Shown: positions 10,641 to 19,777 of the stretch, one piece after another
Position numbering within the stretch: position 1 is the stretch's first letter
Layout of the letters: each line of letters begins with the position of its first letter
From: UBA3210 sp963623095
Lineage (GTDB): Bacteria > Bacillota_I > Bacilli_A > RFN20 > CAG-449
DNA: 45,978 nt
Direction: 5' to 3'
Assembly: GCA_963623095.1 (NCBI GenBank)
Contig: CAVFKD010000010.1
Coordinates: 1 to 45,978, forward strand
Notes under the pieces: model-generated
The model's input: only the letters and a program-made list of their open reading frames with translations
The model's database searches: none
Told to the model about the DNA's origin: nothing
Program-made: the position numbers and the translations under genes

Positions 10641-11696
10641 ATGAAATTAGGATTTAAAACCTATTACAAACTTGGTATGCACGATACCAAAATGTTATTA
10701 AAGAAGAAATCAAACTTCTTTAAATTCTTTGTCTATGTAATTATGAGTTTACTAGGAACATTCATTGTTCCTAGTATCACTCAAGTTAGTGTTACTAGAC
10801 TTTCAAAAAGTGTTCATGAAGATAATAATTTATCTTTATTAGATGCTTTTAGTTTTGGAGATAAACCTTTAAGTATTTATCATATTATTCTTACTGGTTT
10901 ATTAAAAGTATTAATTCTATTAACAGGAATTATTGCTTGTTCATTAATCGGTGGATTATTCTATCTACTTGGATCTTCAATTAGTTATTTATTATTTAAT
11001 GATCCTTTAACATCTATTACTTATGTTTTAAGTGGAATAGGAAGTATTTCTTTATTAATATTTATTTATTTCTATATATTCTACTTAAATCATACTAATT
11101 TCTTATTATCAGAAGAAAATAATTTAACACCAACAAAAGCAATTAAAACATCAATGAATTTATCAAAAAATGGTAAATTAGCAATGTTTTTAAATTTCTT
11201 AATGGGTTTAATTATCTTCTTAGGTTTTGGAATTGTTTATGCAGGCATTAATTTTGTTATTATGGATATTTTACCAAGTTATACGCCAATGCCTTCTTAT
11301 GTAATAACATTTATTTATTTACTAGTACAAGTTATTTTATCTTTAGTATTAGTATTTGTTTTACCTTACGCGATTTTACCATCGATGATCGCTAGTTATT
11401 TATTAAGAAAAGATCTTTGCCTTGGTGATAAAGAGCATAATTATGAATATACAAATGTATCGGTTAATACTTCTAAATTAAATAAGAAATATATTAATGT
11501 AACTAACGTAGAAACAAACTTAGATTCTTTATTTGATAATCCTTCTACTCCTACAGAAGAAAATCCTCAAAAAGAAAATAATGTTTCTAAGTCAGAAGAA
11601 GTAAATACTGATATAGAAAATGATTCTTCTTTAAATGATAATTTTGTAGATGTCAGTAATGAAGAAACTGCCCTAGAAATAAAGGAGGAAGAATAA
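10641..11696 (+). CDS. Multi-pass membrane protein, DUF975-like, with acidic cytosolic tail
   Basis: 351 aa. About five or six hydrophobic segments can be seen, near residues 28-48, 83-113, 122-150, 182-212 and 220-254. A hydrophilic acidic tail of roughly 90 residues follows, rich in Glu, Asn and Ser and probably disordered. The stretch LTPTKAIKTSMNLSKNGK before a hydrophobic segment resembles the DUF975 family of Bacillota membrane proteins; this is a pattern match, not a proven membership. GTAGGAGG precedes the ATG. The next gene starts 1 nt after the stop, so translational coupling is likely. In this operon it may help place or stabilise the giant surface proteins, but that is inference from position only. 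Confidence 0.75.
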   Translation: MKLGFKTYYKLGMHDTKMLLKKKSNFFKFFVYVIMSLLGTFIVPSITQVSVTRLSKSVHEDNNLSLLDAFSFGDKPLSIYHIILTGLLKVLILLTGIIACSLIGGLFYLLGSSISYLLFNDPLTSITYVLSGIGSISLLIFIYFYIFYLNHTNFLLSEENNLTPTKAIKTSMNLSKNGKLAMFLNFLMGLIIFLGFGIVYAGINFVIMDILPSYTPMPSYVITFIYLLVQVILSLVLVFVLPYAILPSMIASYLLRKDLCLGDKEHNYEYTNVSVNTSKLNKKYINVTNVETNLDSLFDNPSTPTEENPQKENNVSKSEEVNTDIENDSSLNDNFVDVSNEETALEIKEEE

Positions 11697-11697
11697 T

Positions 11698-12420
11698 ATG
11701 ATATTATCACCTTTAACTTGGCGCATTTTAGCGATCCTTGCAATTGTATTATTAATTGTAATAATCGTTTTATTATCAACCTTAAAACTATTAAAAAATC
11801 ATTATTATTTCGATTATGTTGAAGATACATTAGTTGATAGTAAAACCGTTGATGAAGAAACAACTCAAAAAGAATATCTTGTTAATAATGCTTCTAAAAA
11901 ATATATTAATAGATATTTAATCTCCGAAGATAAGATTCATAAGTATTTAATTCTTAATTATAATGAATCTTATCATAAAGCAAGAGTTTATGTGATGGAA
12001 TATAATTCCAAAGGAAAAGTTATTAACGTATTAAGAGTTACTGAATTAGAAACAACAACTAAATCAAGAGTTATATTATTAAGCGCGAAAACTAGTAATG
12101 TTAATATTATTATTGGTCGAATTAATGATACAGAAATTAATTATAATGTTATTGCTCCAACTTCATTAGGAAAAATAAGAATTTATTCATTATTAAAAGC
12201 TTTAATGCTATTTTGCATTGTTTTTATTACTAGACATTTCTTTATCGAACTATGCGGAGGATGTTTTAAATACACATTATTAAATTCAATGTATGATTAT
12301 ATATTTATTGGAGTAATTTTCTTAATATCTTTATTATATTATGTAATCAATGCACATATATTAAAGAAGAGAAATAGAAAAATTAAGGATGGAGGTAGAT
12401 TATCTTATGAATTCATTTAA
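11698..12420 (+). CDS. Membrane protein with three TM helices and a soluble beta-rich domain
   Basis: 240 aa, not recognised. One TM helix lies at about residues 8-30, a soluble region with alternating beta-like hydrophobicity at about 40-155, and a TM hairpin at about 163-220. A basic tail (KKRNRKIKDGG) follows. The positive-inside rule puts the C-terminus and the soluble domain in the cytosol. The AAAGGAGG that serves this ATG sits inside the end of the previous gene, and the stop overlaps the start of the next. The soluble domain resembles the N-terminal domain of the next gene's product in length and hydrophobic pattern, so the two may share a fold or interact. No function is claimed. Confidence 0.7.
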   Translation: MILSPLTWRILAILAIVLLIVIIVLLSTLKLLKNHYYFDYVEDTLVDSKTVDEETTQKEYLVNNASKKYINRYLISEDKIHKYLILNYNESYHKARVYVMEYNSKGKVINVLRVTELETTTKSRVILLSAKTSNVNIIIGRINDTEINYNVIAPTSLGKIRIYSLLKALMLFCIVFITRHFFIELCGGCFKYTLLNSMYDYIFIGVIFLISLLYYVINAHILKKRNRKIKDGGRLSYEFI

Positions 12421-13840
12421 TAAAGTAAAAAAATGTAAATATGAAATGTGTTCACCATGCTTAATTGCTTTAAATGAATATGTATTATTCGAAGATGAAA
12501 AAGATAAGAAAAAATGTATTGTCTTTAACTTTTATTCTTCAGTTGTTCAACCTTTACATTATTTTATTATCGATGTAAATCAATATAATGATAATGATGA
12601 ATTAATCGCAACTTCAAGAATCAAATTCGATGATTTAAAAGTTAAAAAGAATGAATATTTTACACCAAATGGTAGATTAAATGTAGAATATGCATGCGTT
12701 AAAATCTCTTATACATTAATCGAAGCAAAATTCGAAAGATCTATTTATAAAAATGGAACTTTAATCGATAATACTAAAGATTATGAAGCTTATATTGGAA
12801 AAGCTTATGAAGAGAAAAAAGGCATTGAAAAGAAAGAATATAAGAAGCAATTAAAAGAAAATAAAAAGAAATATAAACTTCAAGAAAAATTAGATAAAAA
12901 GAAAGCAAAACGTGATTTAAAGCTTTATGAAATTAGACATTCTGTTAATGAAGGTAAAACAAAAATCAACGATTTAAAAGAAGTTTTTAAAAGAGAAGAA
13001 ATTATGAATCTTTATAAACCTGGAAAAGGTTGTAGAGCGTTCTTAATTACATTTTCTATTCTTTTAGGAATTGGTTCTATCGCAGGTACTTATGTTTATA
13101 GATATACTTCTTTAGATTATTCTGATGGTGATTTTAATTATCACCTTGTCAAAGATGGCTCTTATTATAATTGTTATTTATCAGGCTACTTTGGCAATGA
13201 AAAACAAATTAGATATGAAGGAAAATCAGTTTATAAAGAAAACATTAATTTCTTAGATGTTTGGAATTATTATACTGGTCAAAGTGAAACTAATCCATTT
13301 GAAGAAGAAAACAAAATTACTTTCAATGTTATCGGTATTAGTGAAAATGCATTTAAAAATTCTTCTATTGAACAATTTTCTTATTCAGGAAACAATAAAT
13401 TGACAGTAGGTGATAATGCTTTCTATAACGCAAAAAACTTAACTTTGGTATCAACAAACTTTTCAACAGTTGGTAAATATGCTTTAGCGAATACTTCATT
13501 ATCAAGTTATGAATCATTTAACCTTACTTATTGTGATGTCGGCGCTTTTGCGAATAATACTTCTTTAACTAAATTTATCGCAAGTAACGCGAATGTATCT
13601 AAAAATATATTTAAAGGCGATACATCTTTAAAAACTATTGAATTTAATAAGGTTTTAGGATGTAAGACATTAGGTGATTTATTTGGTACAACTAATTCAA
13701 ATATTCCTACTTCGGTTAAAAAAATAACAATCCATGATACTTCTTTACCACAAGGATTCTTCTATGGAGTTGATCAAAGTATTTCTATTAGCTTAGATTA
13801 TTCTATATACAATATGTATGGAACTAATCAAACAAAATAA
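12407..13840 (+). CDS. Type II membrane protein: cytosolic domain, Lys-rich coiled coil, TM, extracellular BspA-like LRR
   Basis: 477 aa from the ATG at 12407, chosen because GGAGGT at 12391-12396 is correctly spaced for it; an ATG at 12389 would place that site inside the gene. Residues 1-115 are a beta-rich domain. Residues about 120-200 are highly charged and Lys/Glu-rich, probably a coiled coil. Residues about 208-232 form one TM helix. The C-terminal half carries BspA-type LRR_5 units (patterns such as ISENAFKN, VGDNAFYNAKNL, VGKYALANTSL, VGAFANNTSL). Such LRRs in other bacteria mediate binding to host or other cells. The gene overlaps the previous one by 14 nt. It is probably a receptor or adhesin that links the outside to a cytosolic domain. 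Confidence 0.75.
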   Translation: MNSFNKVKKCKYEMCSPCLIALNEYVLFEDEKDKKKCIVFNFYSSVVQPLHYFIIDVNQYNDNDELIATSRIKFDDLKVKKNEYFTPNGRLNVEYACVKISYTLIEAKFERSIYKNGTLIDNTKDYEAYIGKAYEEKKGIEKKEYKKQLKENKKKYKLQEKLDKKKAKRDLKLYEIRHSVNEGKTKINDLKEVFKREEIMNLYKPGKGCRAFLITFSILLGIGSIAGTYVYRYTSLDYSDGDFNYHLVKDGSYYNCYLSGYFGNEKQIRYEGKSVYKENINFLDVWNYYTGQSETNPFEEENKITFNVIGISENAFKNSSIEQFSYSGNNKLTVGDNAFYNAKNLTLVSTNFSTVGKYALANTSLSSYESFNLTYCDVGAFANNTSLTKFIASNANVSKNIFKGDTSLKTIEFNKVLGCKTLGDLFGTTNSNIPTSVKKITIHDTSLPQGFFYGVDQSISISLDYSIYNMYGTNQTK

Positions 13841-13876
13841 TTAAATTTAAAAATTAAAAAAGAAAGGAGGAAGTTT

Positions 13877-16800
13877 ATGTCTAGATTAATTGATTTATTC
13901 TTAAGATATGTGCCAACTATATATTTTGTTATAAGCGTATTTCTTCATACTCTTATAGGATATAAAAGAGGATTAAAAAGATCTTTAGCCTTCTTATATC
14001 GTAGTTTGATTGTATTTGGAATATATCTAACTATTTATCTACTTGTCATTAATTTATCTGTTGTCGATCAAGGATTATTAAACTTAATTAATCTTTTTAT
14101 GGGAGAAAATGGACTTCAAAACGCTTTAGGAGTTTCAAAAACTTGTTCTTCAATCAAAGATTGCTTAGTTGAATTTATCCCTTCTATGATGGGCGATAAT
14201 GTCTATGCAACTGCATTATATGATAATGGCGCATATATACGTACTTTAGTAAGTATGGTTTATAATTTAATCTGGTTCTTAATTATTTATATATTCTATG
14301 GAATTACAATCTATATAGTTGATAGAGTATATAAACATAAAAATCCTTATAAAGAAGAAAAAGATCGTTACATGTTAGAAGTCGCACATAATAATGTTCC
14401 TCATAAAAAATCTAAAGGAAGAATCGGCGGTTCTTTAATTGGACTTGGAAGAGGATTAGTATCTTCCATTATTGTTTTATCCTTATTTGGCAACGTTTTA
14501 TATATCGCCACGGGAGGAAAAGGACAAAATAAAGATGATGATACTATTTATGTTGATGATTCAAGTGTTGATCCATATATAAAAATGTATCAATCTATTT
14601 CCAATTATGGTGAATATGGTATTTATTATATTTTGAATGCGATTGATTCTAAAGAAAATATTCCTTTCTATTTATATATCACCGATGTTGTATTCCATGG
14701 ACAAATTAGCGATGAAGAAAATTCTTTCTATGAAACAGTCTCTTTAAGAAATGAACTTTCTTCAATTACATCTTTTGCGACAGAAGGAACTAAACTTCTT
14801 TTCCATTATGGAGGACAAGAATTTAAAGATATTATTATGGGAAGAGATACATCTAAAACTGTTTTAGATGAAATTATTTCTCTATATAAAGAAGAAGCTT
14901 TCCAAAATGATTTTAATAATCTTATTTCTAAATTAGATTTAGATTCATATTTATTTAATTTTGCTTTTGGATTCGCTCAATCTTTCTTAGGTAATTGTGA
15001 TGATAATACTTCACCTTTATATACTTTACCTTCGGAAACTAAAGAACTATTAAAAATTTGCTTTAAAAAAGGTTATAAATCAAAAATTATTCCTTTCGAA
15101 AGTGAATCACAAGAGATTTTACCTTATTTAAATCCTAGTATTTTAGTCGATTCTAGCGATGTTAAATATTTATTTGAAATGTTTACTCGCATTTATGAAT
15201 TTACAGGAAATACATATGAAGAAAACGATATTAATCAAGCAATTGATACAGTTGCTTTAATCCAAGATTTAATTCCATGTATTGAAAATTTATCAATTTT
15301 AACTACTGATCATAAAGATAAATTAAATCCTGTTTTATCTCGTATTTATGCTTACGCAGAAATTCAATATCTTGCCGCGCCTAGTGAAGATAGCCAAGTT
15401 AAATCAATAAAGAAATTAAAAGCAATTTCTGCTTCTTCTTATTATCAAGTCGATTGGATTAATGAACTTAATTCATTAGTGGATGTCGCGAGTGATTTAC
15501 TTACATCTTATTCAGATGCTTTAAAAACATTAAGAGATGAAAATGAAGATACTTCTAATGTTCCTTTAGTTATCTTAGAAGTGGCAAAATCTTCTAAATA
15601 CATGAATGTTGTTAATAAATTAAGCGATTCAATCTTACTTGAAAATTTAATGCAAACTTCATTTATTGAATATTATACTGAAGAGCTTCTTGCAGGTATT
15701 GTTGGTACAACTAGAGATAATATTACTTTACCGGATAATATTTCTTATGTAAGCCAAGGAGAAACAAAAGGAGAAACTTATAAAGTCTTATCTTTAATTA
15801 ATCTTCTTGCGACTTCTAAAGATATTGTAGAAACTAAATCAGGCAATCAAGAAGTTAATGTCTTTATTAAAAAATTAATTAATGGAGAAATCAGCGATCC
15901 TGAAGATATCTTTAACTTATTAAAGATTAAAAATGTTAAATCTCCTTCTTCTAGAAGTGAAGTAACTACCGCGATTCTTGATAGTGAATTATTTAGAAGT
16001 ACAATTTCAAATTATATCTTTAATAATGAAGACGCCATCGCAGATTCATTAGGATTTGAACTAGTTATTCCTAATTCAGCATGTGAAGTAAATTCTAAAA
16101 ATCAAAGATGCAGTATTACTTATAATGAATTTGATCAAGTATTAAGCGTTATTGAAAAAGCTGATTTAGAAGCTTTCTCTTCCAATGATATTAATAAAGT
16201 ATTAACTGAATTTAAGAAAGTCAAAAAAGAATTTTCTTCCTCAGAAATTTTAAGAGGTAGTATCGCAAAATATCTAGATAACAATGATTTTGATGATTTT
16301 AAAATTATCATTCCATCCAAAGCAAAAATTGATGGAGTATTGTCTTCTAGTGAATTAAATTATTTCTTTGACTTTATCGATTTAGTTGAAATTGATAAAT
16401 TATCTTCTGGAGATATTGATTATTTACTTGAAACTTTAGTAACCAATAAAGATTTATTATTTTCTTCCCAAGTTTTAAAAGCGACAGTTAGTAATTATCT
16501 TCGCCCAATTGATGGAAGTGAAAAAGAAGTATCTTATAACAATTTAACCTTAATTGTTCCATCTACTTCTTTAAATAATGAAAAATATATTAATGATAAT
16601 GAATATACCCTTCTTGCGGAATTCATCACTTTAATTAAAGAAAAAGATTATAATTCTTTATCAAATGATGAAATCTTAACCATCATTTATGATAATGAAA
16701 AAAATGGTGAAACAAAGATTTTAAATTCTAATATCATCAATGCAACAATGATTAATTTATTATTAAATCAAAAAGATTTTGATAGCTATATTCCTGAAAC

Positions 16801-18622
16801 TCTTGATAAAAATCATCAAGGTAGTAAAGAAAGCTTATTAAAATTCTCATCAACTAATTCATGGTCTGGTGAATTAAGAAAATTAATTAACGCACTTGGA
16901 GAAATGTGTTATGAAGATAATCAAATTAAATTATCTAAATTAGATGATGAAACTTATTTAAAAAATACTATTTCTTCTTTATTAGATAAACCTAATACAT
17001 CTTCCGAAGAAACTAAATTAGACGTAGTTTATTCTTCATTAATCATTAAAAATAAAGTTACTAAAACAATTGATGAATCATTAGATAATTCTTCTGAAAC
17101 AATTGAAACTACTTATCGAGATGATTGTAAAGAAGATGGTTATTATACTAAAAATGAAATCTCATCTTTATTATCATTCTTAAAAGAATATGATTTAACA
17201 ATTGATGGATTTGAAGATTTTGATTTTGCATCTTTATTAGACGCTACTTCAAATAATTATGTATTAAATTCTTCTTTCTTGGATGGAAGTAAAGATAAAT
17301 TAGATATTATTTATGAATCTACTTTATTAAAACTTCAAATATCAAAGAATATTGATGATAATGTAAAAAATAATATTAAAGATTTTGATAATGTTAAAAC
17401 TATTTTAAAACAAAGAGTATCTGTTTCTTCTTATAATTATATTTATTCTCTTGATACACTTAAAAACACTTTAAAGTGTATGGAAAATTTAAATATCAAA
17501 TTCCAAAAAGATGCTTCAACAAATGAATATTCTTATTCATTTAATGGTTCTAGCATCTTAAAGAAAATTTATGAAGATGAAACATTATTAGATGATGTTT
17601 ATAGTTCAAATCTTGTTGTTGGTATTATTACTAAATTCCTTTCTAGCGATTATTTAGCAAATTCTAATTACTTTGGAAATAATATAATTGAACATCCAAA
17701 TGCTTATTCTGATTTTGAAAAAAATCATACTAAAGCATTCTATAATAAAAGTGAAATTAAAAATTTATTTAAGCTATTAAAAGACGATCGCTTACCTTCA
17801 ATTACTTTTGATGAAGATAATGATACTTATGAAATTGACTTTAATAAAGATAAGATTAATTTACAGGCGATAAATGATTTATTCTATCAAAATGATGATA
17901 CTTTCTATTTGTTAGATGGTTATTTATCTAATGTCTTATTACATTCTTCTTATTTAGTTATTTCTAGTGAAATCGCAAAACATATTTCTAATGATAGTGA
18001 TACTAGAATTTATGTTATCCATAACGAAATTAAAAATGTATTAAATGCATTAATCCAAGTCAACGTAACTAAATTAAGTGATTTTGATTCTCTTGATGAT
18101 TTAAAGATTTATTCTAGTGATATTGATGTTATTTTACAAAGTAGCGTCTTTAAAACAAGTATTATCTCTAAAGATTATAATTTAACACCAAATGAAAATG
18201 TTGCTTCTATAAAATATGGATATTCTAATGGATATACATTATTAGGATATGTTGAACTTACAAATGATGAAATTAAAAATGGCTTAAATGCTTTATTATA
18301 TTTAAGTAAGAATATCTATTCTAATGATTACATTTCATTTGATATTATTGATAATATTACAATCGAACAAATTGCTTATTTATACAAAAATGATAAAGAT
18401 ACATTTATTAAAAACGCAACTTCATCATCAATAGTTTATAATTTAGTTAGTGATACAATTATTGAATATTTGAATAACAATACTTATACATCTGCATTAG
18501 TTAGTATGTATACTGAAGAAAAGACTGTATGGGATTTAAGTTTAGTTACAAAAATATCAAAAGATATTATTAAACAAGATTCATTTATTACAACTCTTAA
18601 TTTAATAACTAACTATATTTAA
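13877..18622 (+). CDS. Giant CvpA-like membrane protein with helical-repeat extracellular region
   Basis: 1581 aa. Residues 1-210 follow the CvpA/colicin V production layout: an opening IDLF, a GYKRGLKRSL motif after the first helix, helices at about 13-31, 40-64 and 126-148, and a glycine-rich fourth helix near 186-206 (GGSLIGLGRGLVSS). CvpA proteins are normally about 160-200 aa; here about 1370 extra residues follow. Several poorly conserved units of about 75-110 aa can be seen from residue ~690. Each has a motif like SSEILRGSIAKYL or SSQVLKATVSNYL and a later E-[IL]-x-x-[LF]-[LI] helix. I do not recognise this repeat. AAAGGAGG precedes the ATG, and a terminator follows at 18633. It is probably a large envelope partner of the repeat proteins upstream. 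Confidence 0.75.
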   Translation: MSRLIDLFLRYVPTIYFVISVFLHTLIGYKRGLKRSLAFLYRSLIVFGIYLTIYLLVINLSVVDQGLLNLINLFMGENGLQNALGVSKTCSSIKDCLVEFIPSMMGDNVYATALYDNGAYIRTLVSMVYNLIWFLIIYIFYGITIYIVDRVYKHKNPYKEEKDRYMLEVAHNNVPHKKSKGRIGGSLIGLGRGLVSSIIVLSLFGNVLYIATGGKGQNKDDDTIYVDDSSVDPYIKMYQSISNYGEYGIYYILNAIDSKENIPFYLYITDVVFHGQISDEENSFYETVSLRNELSSITSFATEGTKLLFHYGGQEFKDIIMGRDTSKTVLDEIISLYKEEAFQNDFNNLISKLDLDSYLFNFAFGFAQSFLGNCDDNTSPLYTLPSETKELLKICFKKGYKSKIIPFESESQEILPYLNPSILVDSSDVKYLFEMFTRIYEFTGNTYEENDINQAIDTVALIQDLIPCIENLSILTTDHKDKLNPVLSRIYAYAEIQYLAAPSEDSQVKSIKKLKAISASSYYQVDWINELNSLVDVASDLLTSYSDALKTLRDENEDTSNVPLVILEVAKSSKYMNVVNKLSDSILLENLMQTSFIEYYTEELLAGIVGTTRDNITLPDNISYVSQGETKGETYKVLSLINLLATSKDIVETKSGNQEVNVFIKKLINGEISDPEDIFNLLKIKNVKSPSSRSEVTTAILDSELFRSTISNYIFNNEDAIADSLGFELVIPNSACEVNSKNQRCSITYNEFDQVLSVIEKADLEAFSSNDINKVLTEFKKVKKEFSSSEILRGSIAKYLDNNDFDDFKIIIPSKAKIDGVLSSSELNYFFDFIDLVEIDKLSSGDIDYLLETLVTNKDLLFSSQVLKATVSNYLRPIDGSEKEVSYNNLTLIVPSTSLNNEKYINDNEYTLLAEFITLIKEKDYNSLSNDEILTIIYDNEKNGETKILNSNIINATMINLLLNQKDFDSYIPETLDKNHQGSKESLLKFSSTNSWSGELRKLINALGEMCYEDNQIKLSKLDDETYLKNTISSLLDKPNTSSEETKLDVVYSSLIIKNKVTKTIDESLDNSSETIETTYRDDCKEDGYYTKNEISSLLSFLKEYDLTIDGFEDFDFASLLDATSNNYVLNSSFLDGSKDKLDIIYESTLLKLQISKNIDDNVKNNIKDFDNVKTILKQRVSVSSYNYIYSLDTLKNTLKCMENLNIKFQKDASTNEYSYSFNGSSILKKIYEDETLLDDVYSSNLVVGIITKFLSSDYLANSNYFGNNIIEHPNAYSDFEKNHTKAFYNKSEIKNLFKLLKDDRLPSITFDEDNDTYEIDFNKDKINLQAINDLFYQNDDTFYLLDGYLSNVLLHSSYLVISSEIAKHISNDSDTRIYVIHNEIKNVLNALIQVNVTKLSDFDSLDDLKIYSSDIDVILQSSVFKTSIISKDYNLTPNENVASIKYGYSNGYTLLGYVELTNDEIKNGLNALLYLSKNIYSNDYISFDIIDNITIEQIAYLYKNDKDTFIKNATSSSIVYNLVSDTIIEYLNNNTYTSALVSMYTEEKTVWDLSLVTKISKDIIKQDSFITTLNLITNYI

Positions 18623-18632
18623 TTAAATACTT

Positions 18633-18661
18633 AAAAGTCTTAGGCGTTGTCTAAGACTTTT
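18633..18661 (+). terminator. Rho-independent terminator of the surface operon
   Basis: A perfect 11-bp stem (AAAAGTCTTAG with CTAAGACTTTT) encloses a 7-nt loop, 11 nt after the stop of the CvpA-like gene. The U run is part of the 3' arm. It marks the end of the six-gene run. Confidence 0.8.
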
Positions 18662-18799
18662 ATGATATTGAACAAAAATTGGACTATTTGTTTTATAAAA
18701 TAATCAAAATACTTATTTTAATGGATATTATGTTTAAATGTTATTTATAAAGTGATTAAAATTTGGTAAACTTAAGTTAATAAAAGGTAGGTAAAATTT
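18662..18799. other. Intergenic leader of the degV gene
   Basis: An AT-rich stretch between the surface-operon terminator and degV. The only regulatory hint is TTGAAC (18668-18673) with TATAAA (18694-18699), but the 20-nt spacer is too long to be convincing. No structured RNA or reading frame of note was seen. Confidence 0.4.
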
Positions 18800-19678
18800 A
18801 TGAACAAAATTATGATTATTACTGACTCCAATTCAGGAATTAGACAATCCGAAGCTAAAGAATTAGGAATTACCGTTGTACCAATGCCATTTGTCATTAA
18901 TGGTGAAGAATTCTATGAAGATATTTCTTTATCACAAGAAGAATTCTATGAAAAATTAAAAAATCCAGATGCAGATATTCATACATCTCAACCTTCAGCG
19001 TTTTATTTAGAAGATTTATTTGAAAATTTATTAAAAGAATATGATGAATTAGTTTATATTCCTATGTCTTCTGGATTATCTGCGACTTGCGCGAATGCAA
19101 CTACGATCGCTCAAAAGTTTGATGGAAGAGTATTTGTTGTTAATAACCAAAGAATCTCCGTCACTCAAAAAGAATCAGTCTTTGAAGCTATTGCAATGGC
19201 TAAAGAAGGAAAAAGTGGAAAAGAAATTCATGATTATTTAGTTGATACTAAAATGACTTCAATTATTTATATTATGGTTGCAACTTTAAAATATCTTAAA
19301 AAAGGTGGAAGAGTTACTCCTGCCGCGGCTGCATTAGGCTCCATGTTAAGAATTAAACCAGTTTTAATTATTAAAGGTGAAAAATTAGATTCATTCTTTA
19401 AAGCATTAACTTTAAAACAAGCTAAATTAAAGATGATTGATCAAATCAAAGAAGATTGTGAAACATTATTTAAAGATGCTTATGAAAAAGGTCAAATGGT
19501 TGTTTCTGTCGCACATACTGATAATGAAGAAGAAGCATTAAAATTCAAAGAAGAAATTTTAACTGCATTACCTAAATTAAAATTTAGATTTGTTGATCCA
19601 TTATCTTTATCTGTTTCTTGCCATATTGGTCCAGGAGCTTTAGCGATCGCAATTGCGATAAATTCTTATTTAAAGTAA
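18800..19678 (+). CDS. DegV family fatty-acid-binding protein (FakB-like)
   Basis: 292 aa, the full usual length. DegV/FakB proteins bind a fatty acid and present it to the FakA kinase for phosphorylation and phospholipid synthesis. Visible family marks are the N-terminal ITDSNSG strand-turn, TSQPS at residues 62-66, SSGLS around 90-94, and the ATLKYLKKGGRV segment. The C-terminal HIGPGALAIA lines the lipid site. AAAGGTAGG precedes the ATG, and a terminator follows. It is a stand-alone gene, and no fakA is in the window. It is a secure family member; the bound lipid is unknown. Confidence 0.92.
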   Translation: MNKIMIITDSNSGIRQSEAKELGITVVPMPFVINGEEFYEDISLSQEEFYEKLKNPDADIHTSQPSAFYLEDLFENLLKEYDELVYIPMSSGLSATCANATTIAQKFDGRVFVVNNQRISVTQKESVFEAIAMAKEGKSGKEIHDYLVDTKMTSIIYIMVATLKYLKKGGRVTPAAAALGSMLRIKPVLIIKGEKLDSFFKALTLKQAKLKMIDQIKEDCETLFKDAYEKGQMVVSVAHTDNEEEALKFKEEILTALPKLKFRFVDPLSLSVSCHIGPGALAIAIAINSYLK

Positions 19679-19689
19679 AAAATATCGAT

Positions 19690-19719
19690 AAAAAGTTACT
19701 TTAAGGGTAACTTTTTTTC
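19690..19719 (+). terminator. Terminator after degV
   Basis: Stem AAAAGTTAC/GTAACTTTT (19691-19699 with 19707-19715), 7-nt loop, followed by a T run. Confidence 0.85.
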
Positions 19720-19745
19720 TTGTCTATTTATTTTTTTTACATATA

Positions 19746-19754
19746 TGATATTAT
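19746..19754 (+). promoter_or_regulatory. Extended -10 promoter (TGA-TATTAT) of the kinase locus
   Basis: TGA directly before TATTAT gives an extended -10. It lies about 24 nt upstream of the ATG at 19778 and downstream of the degV terminator. No good -35 is visible, which is tolerated for extended -10 promoters. Confidence 0.5.
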
Positions 19755-19777
19755 TAATTAATGAAGAGAGTATAAAA

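Noticed and set aside
65..18622. Sortase-anchored or S-layer (SLH) proteins
   Set aside because: No LPXTG motif, C-terminal helix or SLH domain is present in the giant proteins. Anchoring appears to be N-terminal.
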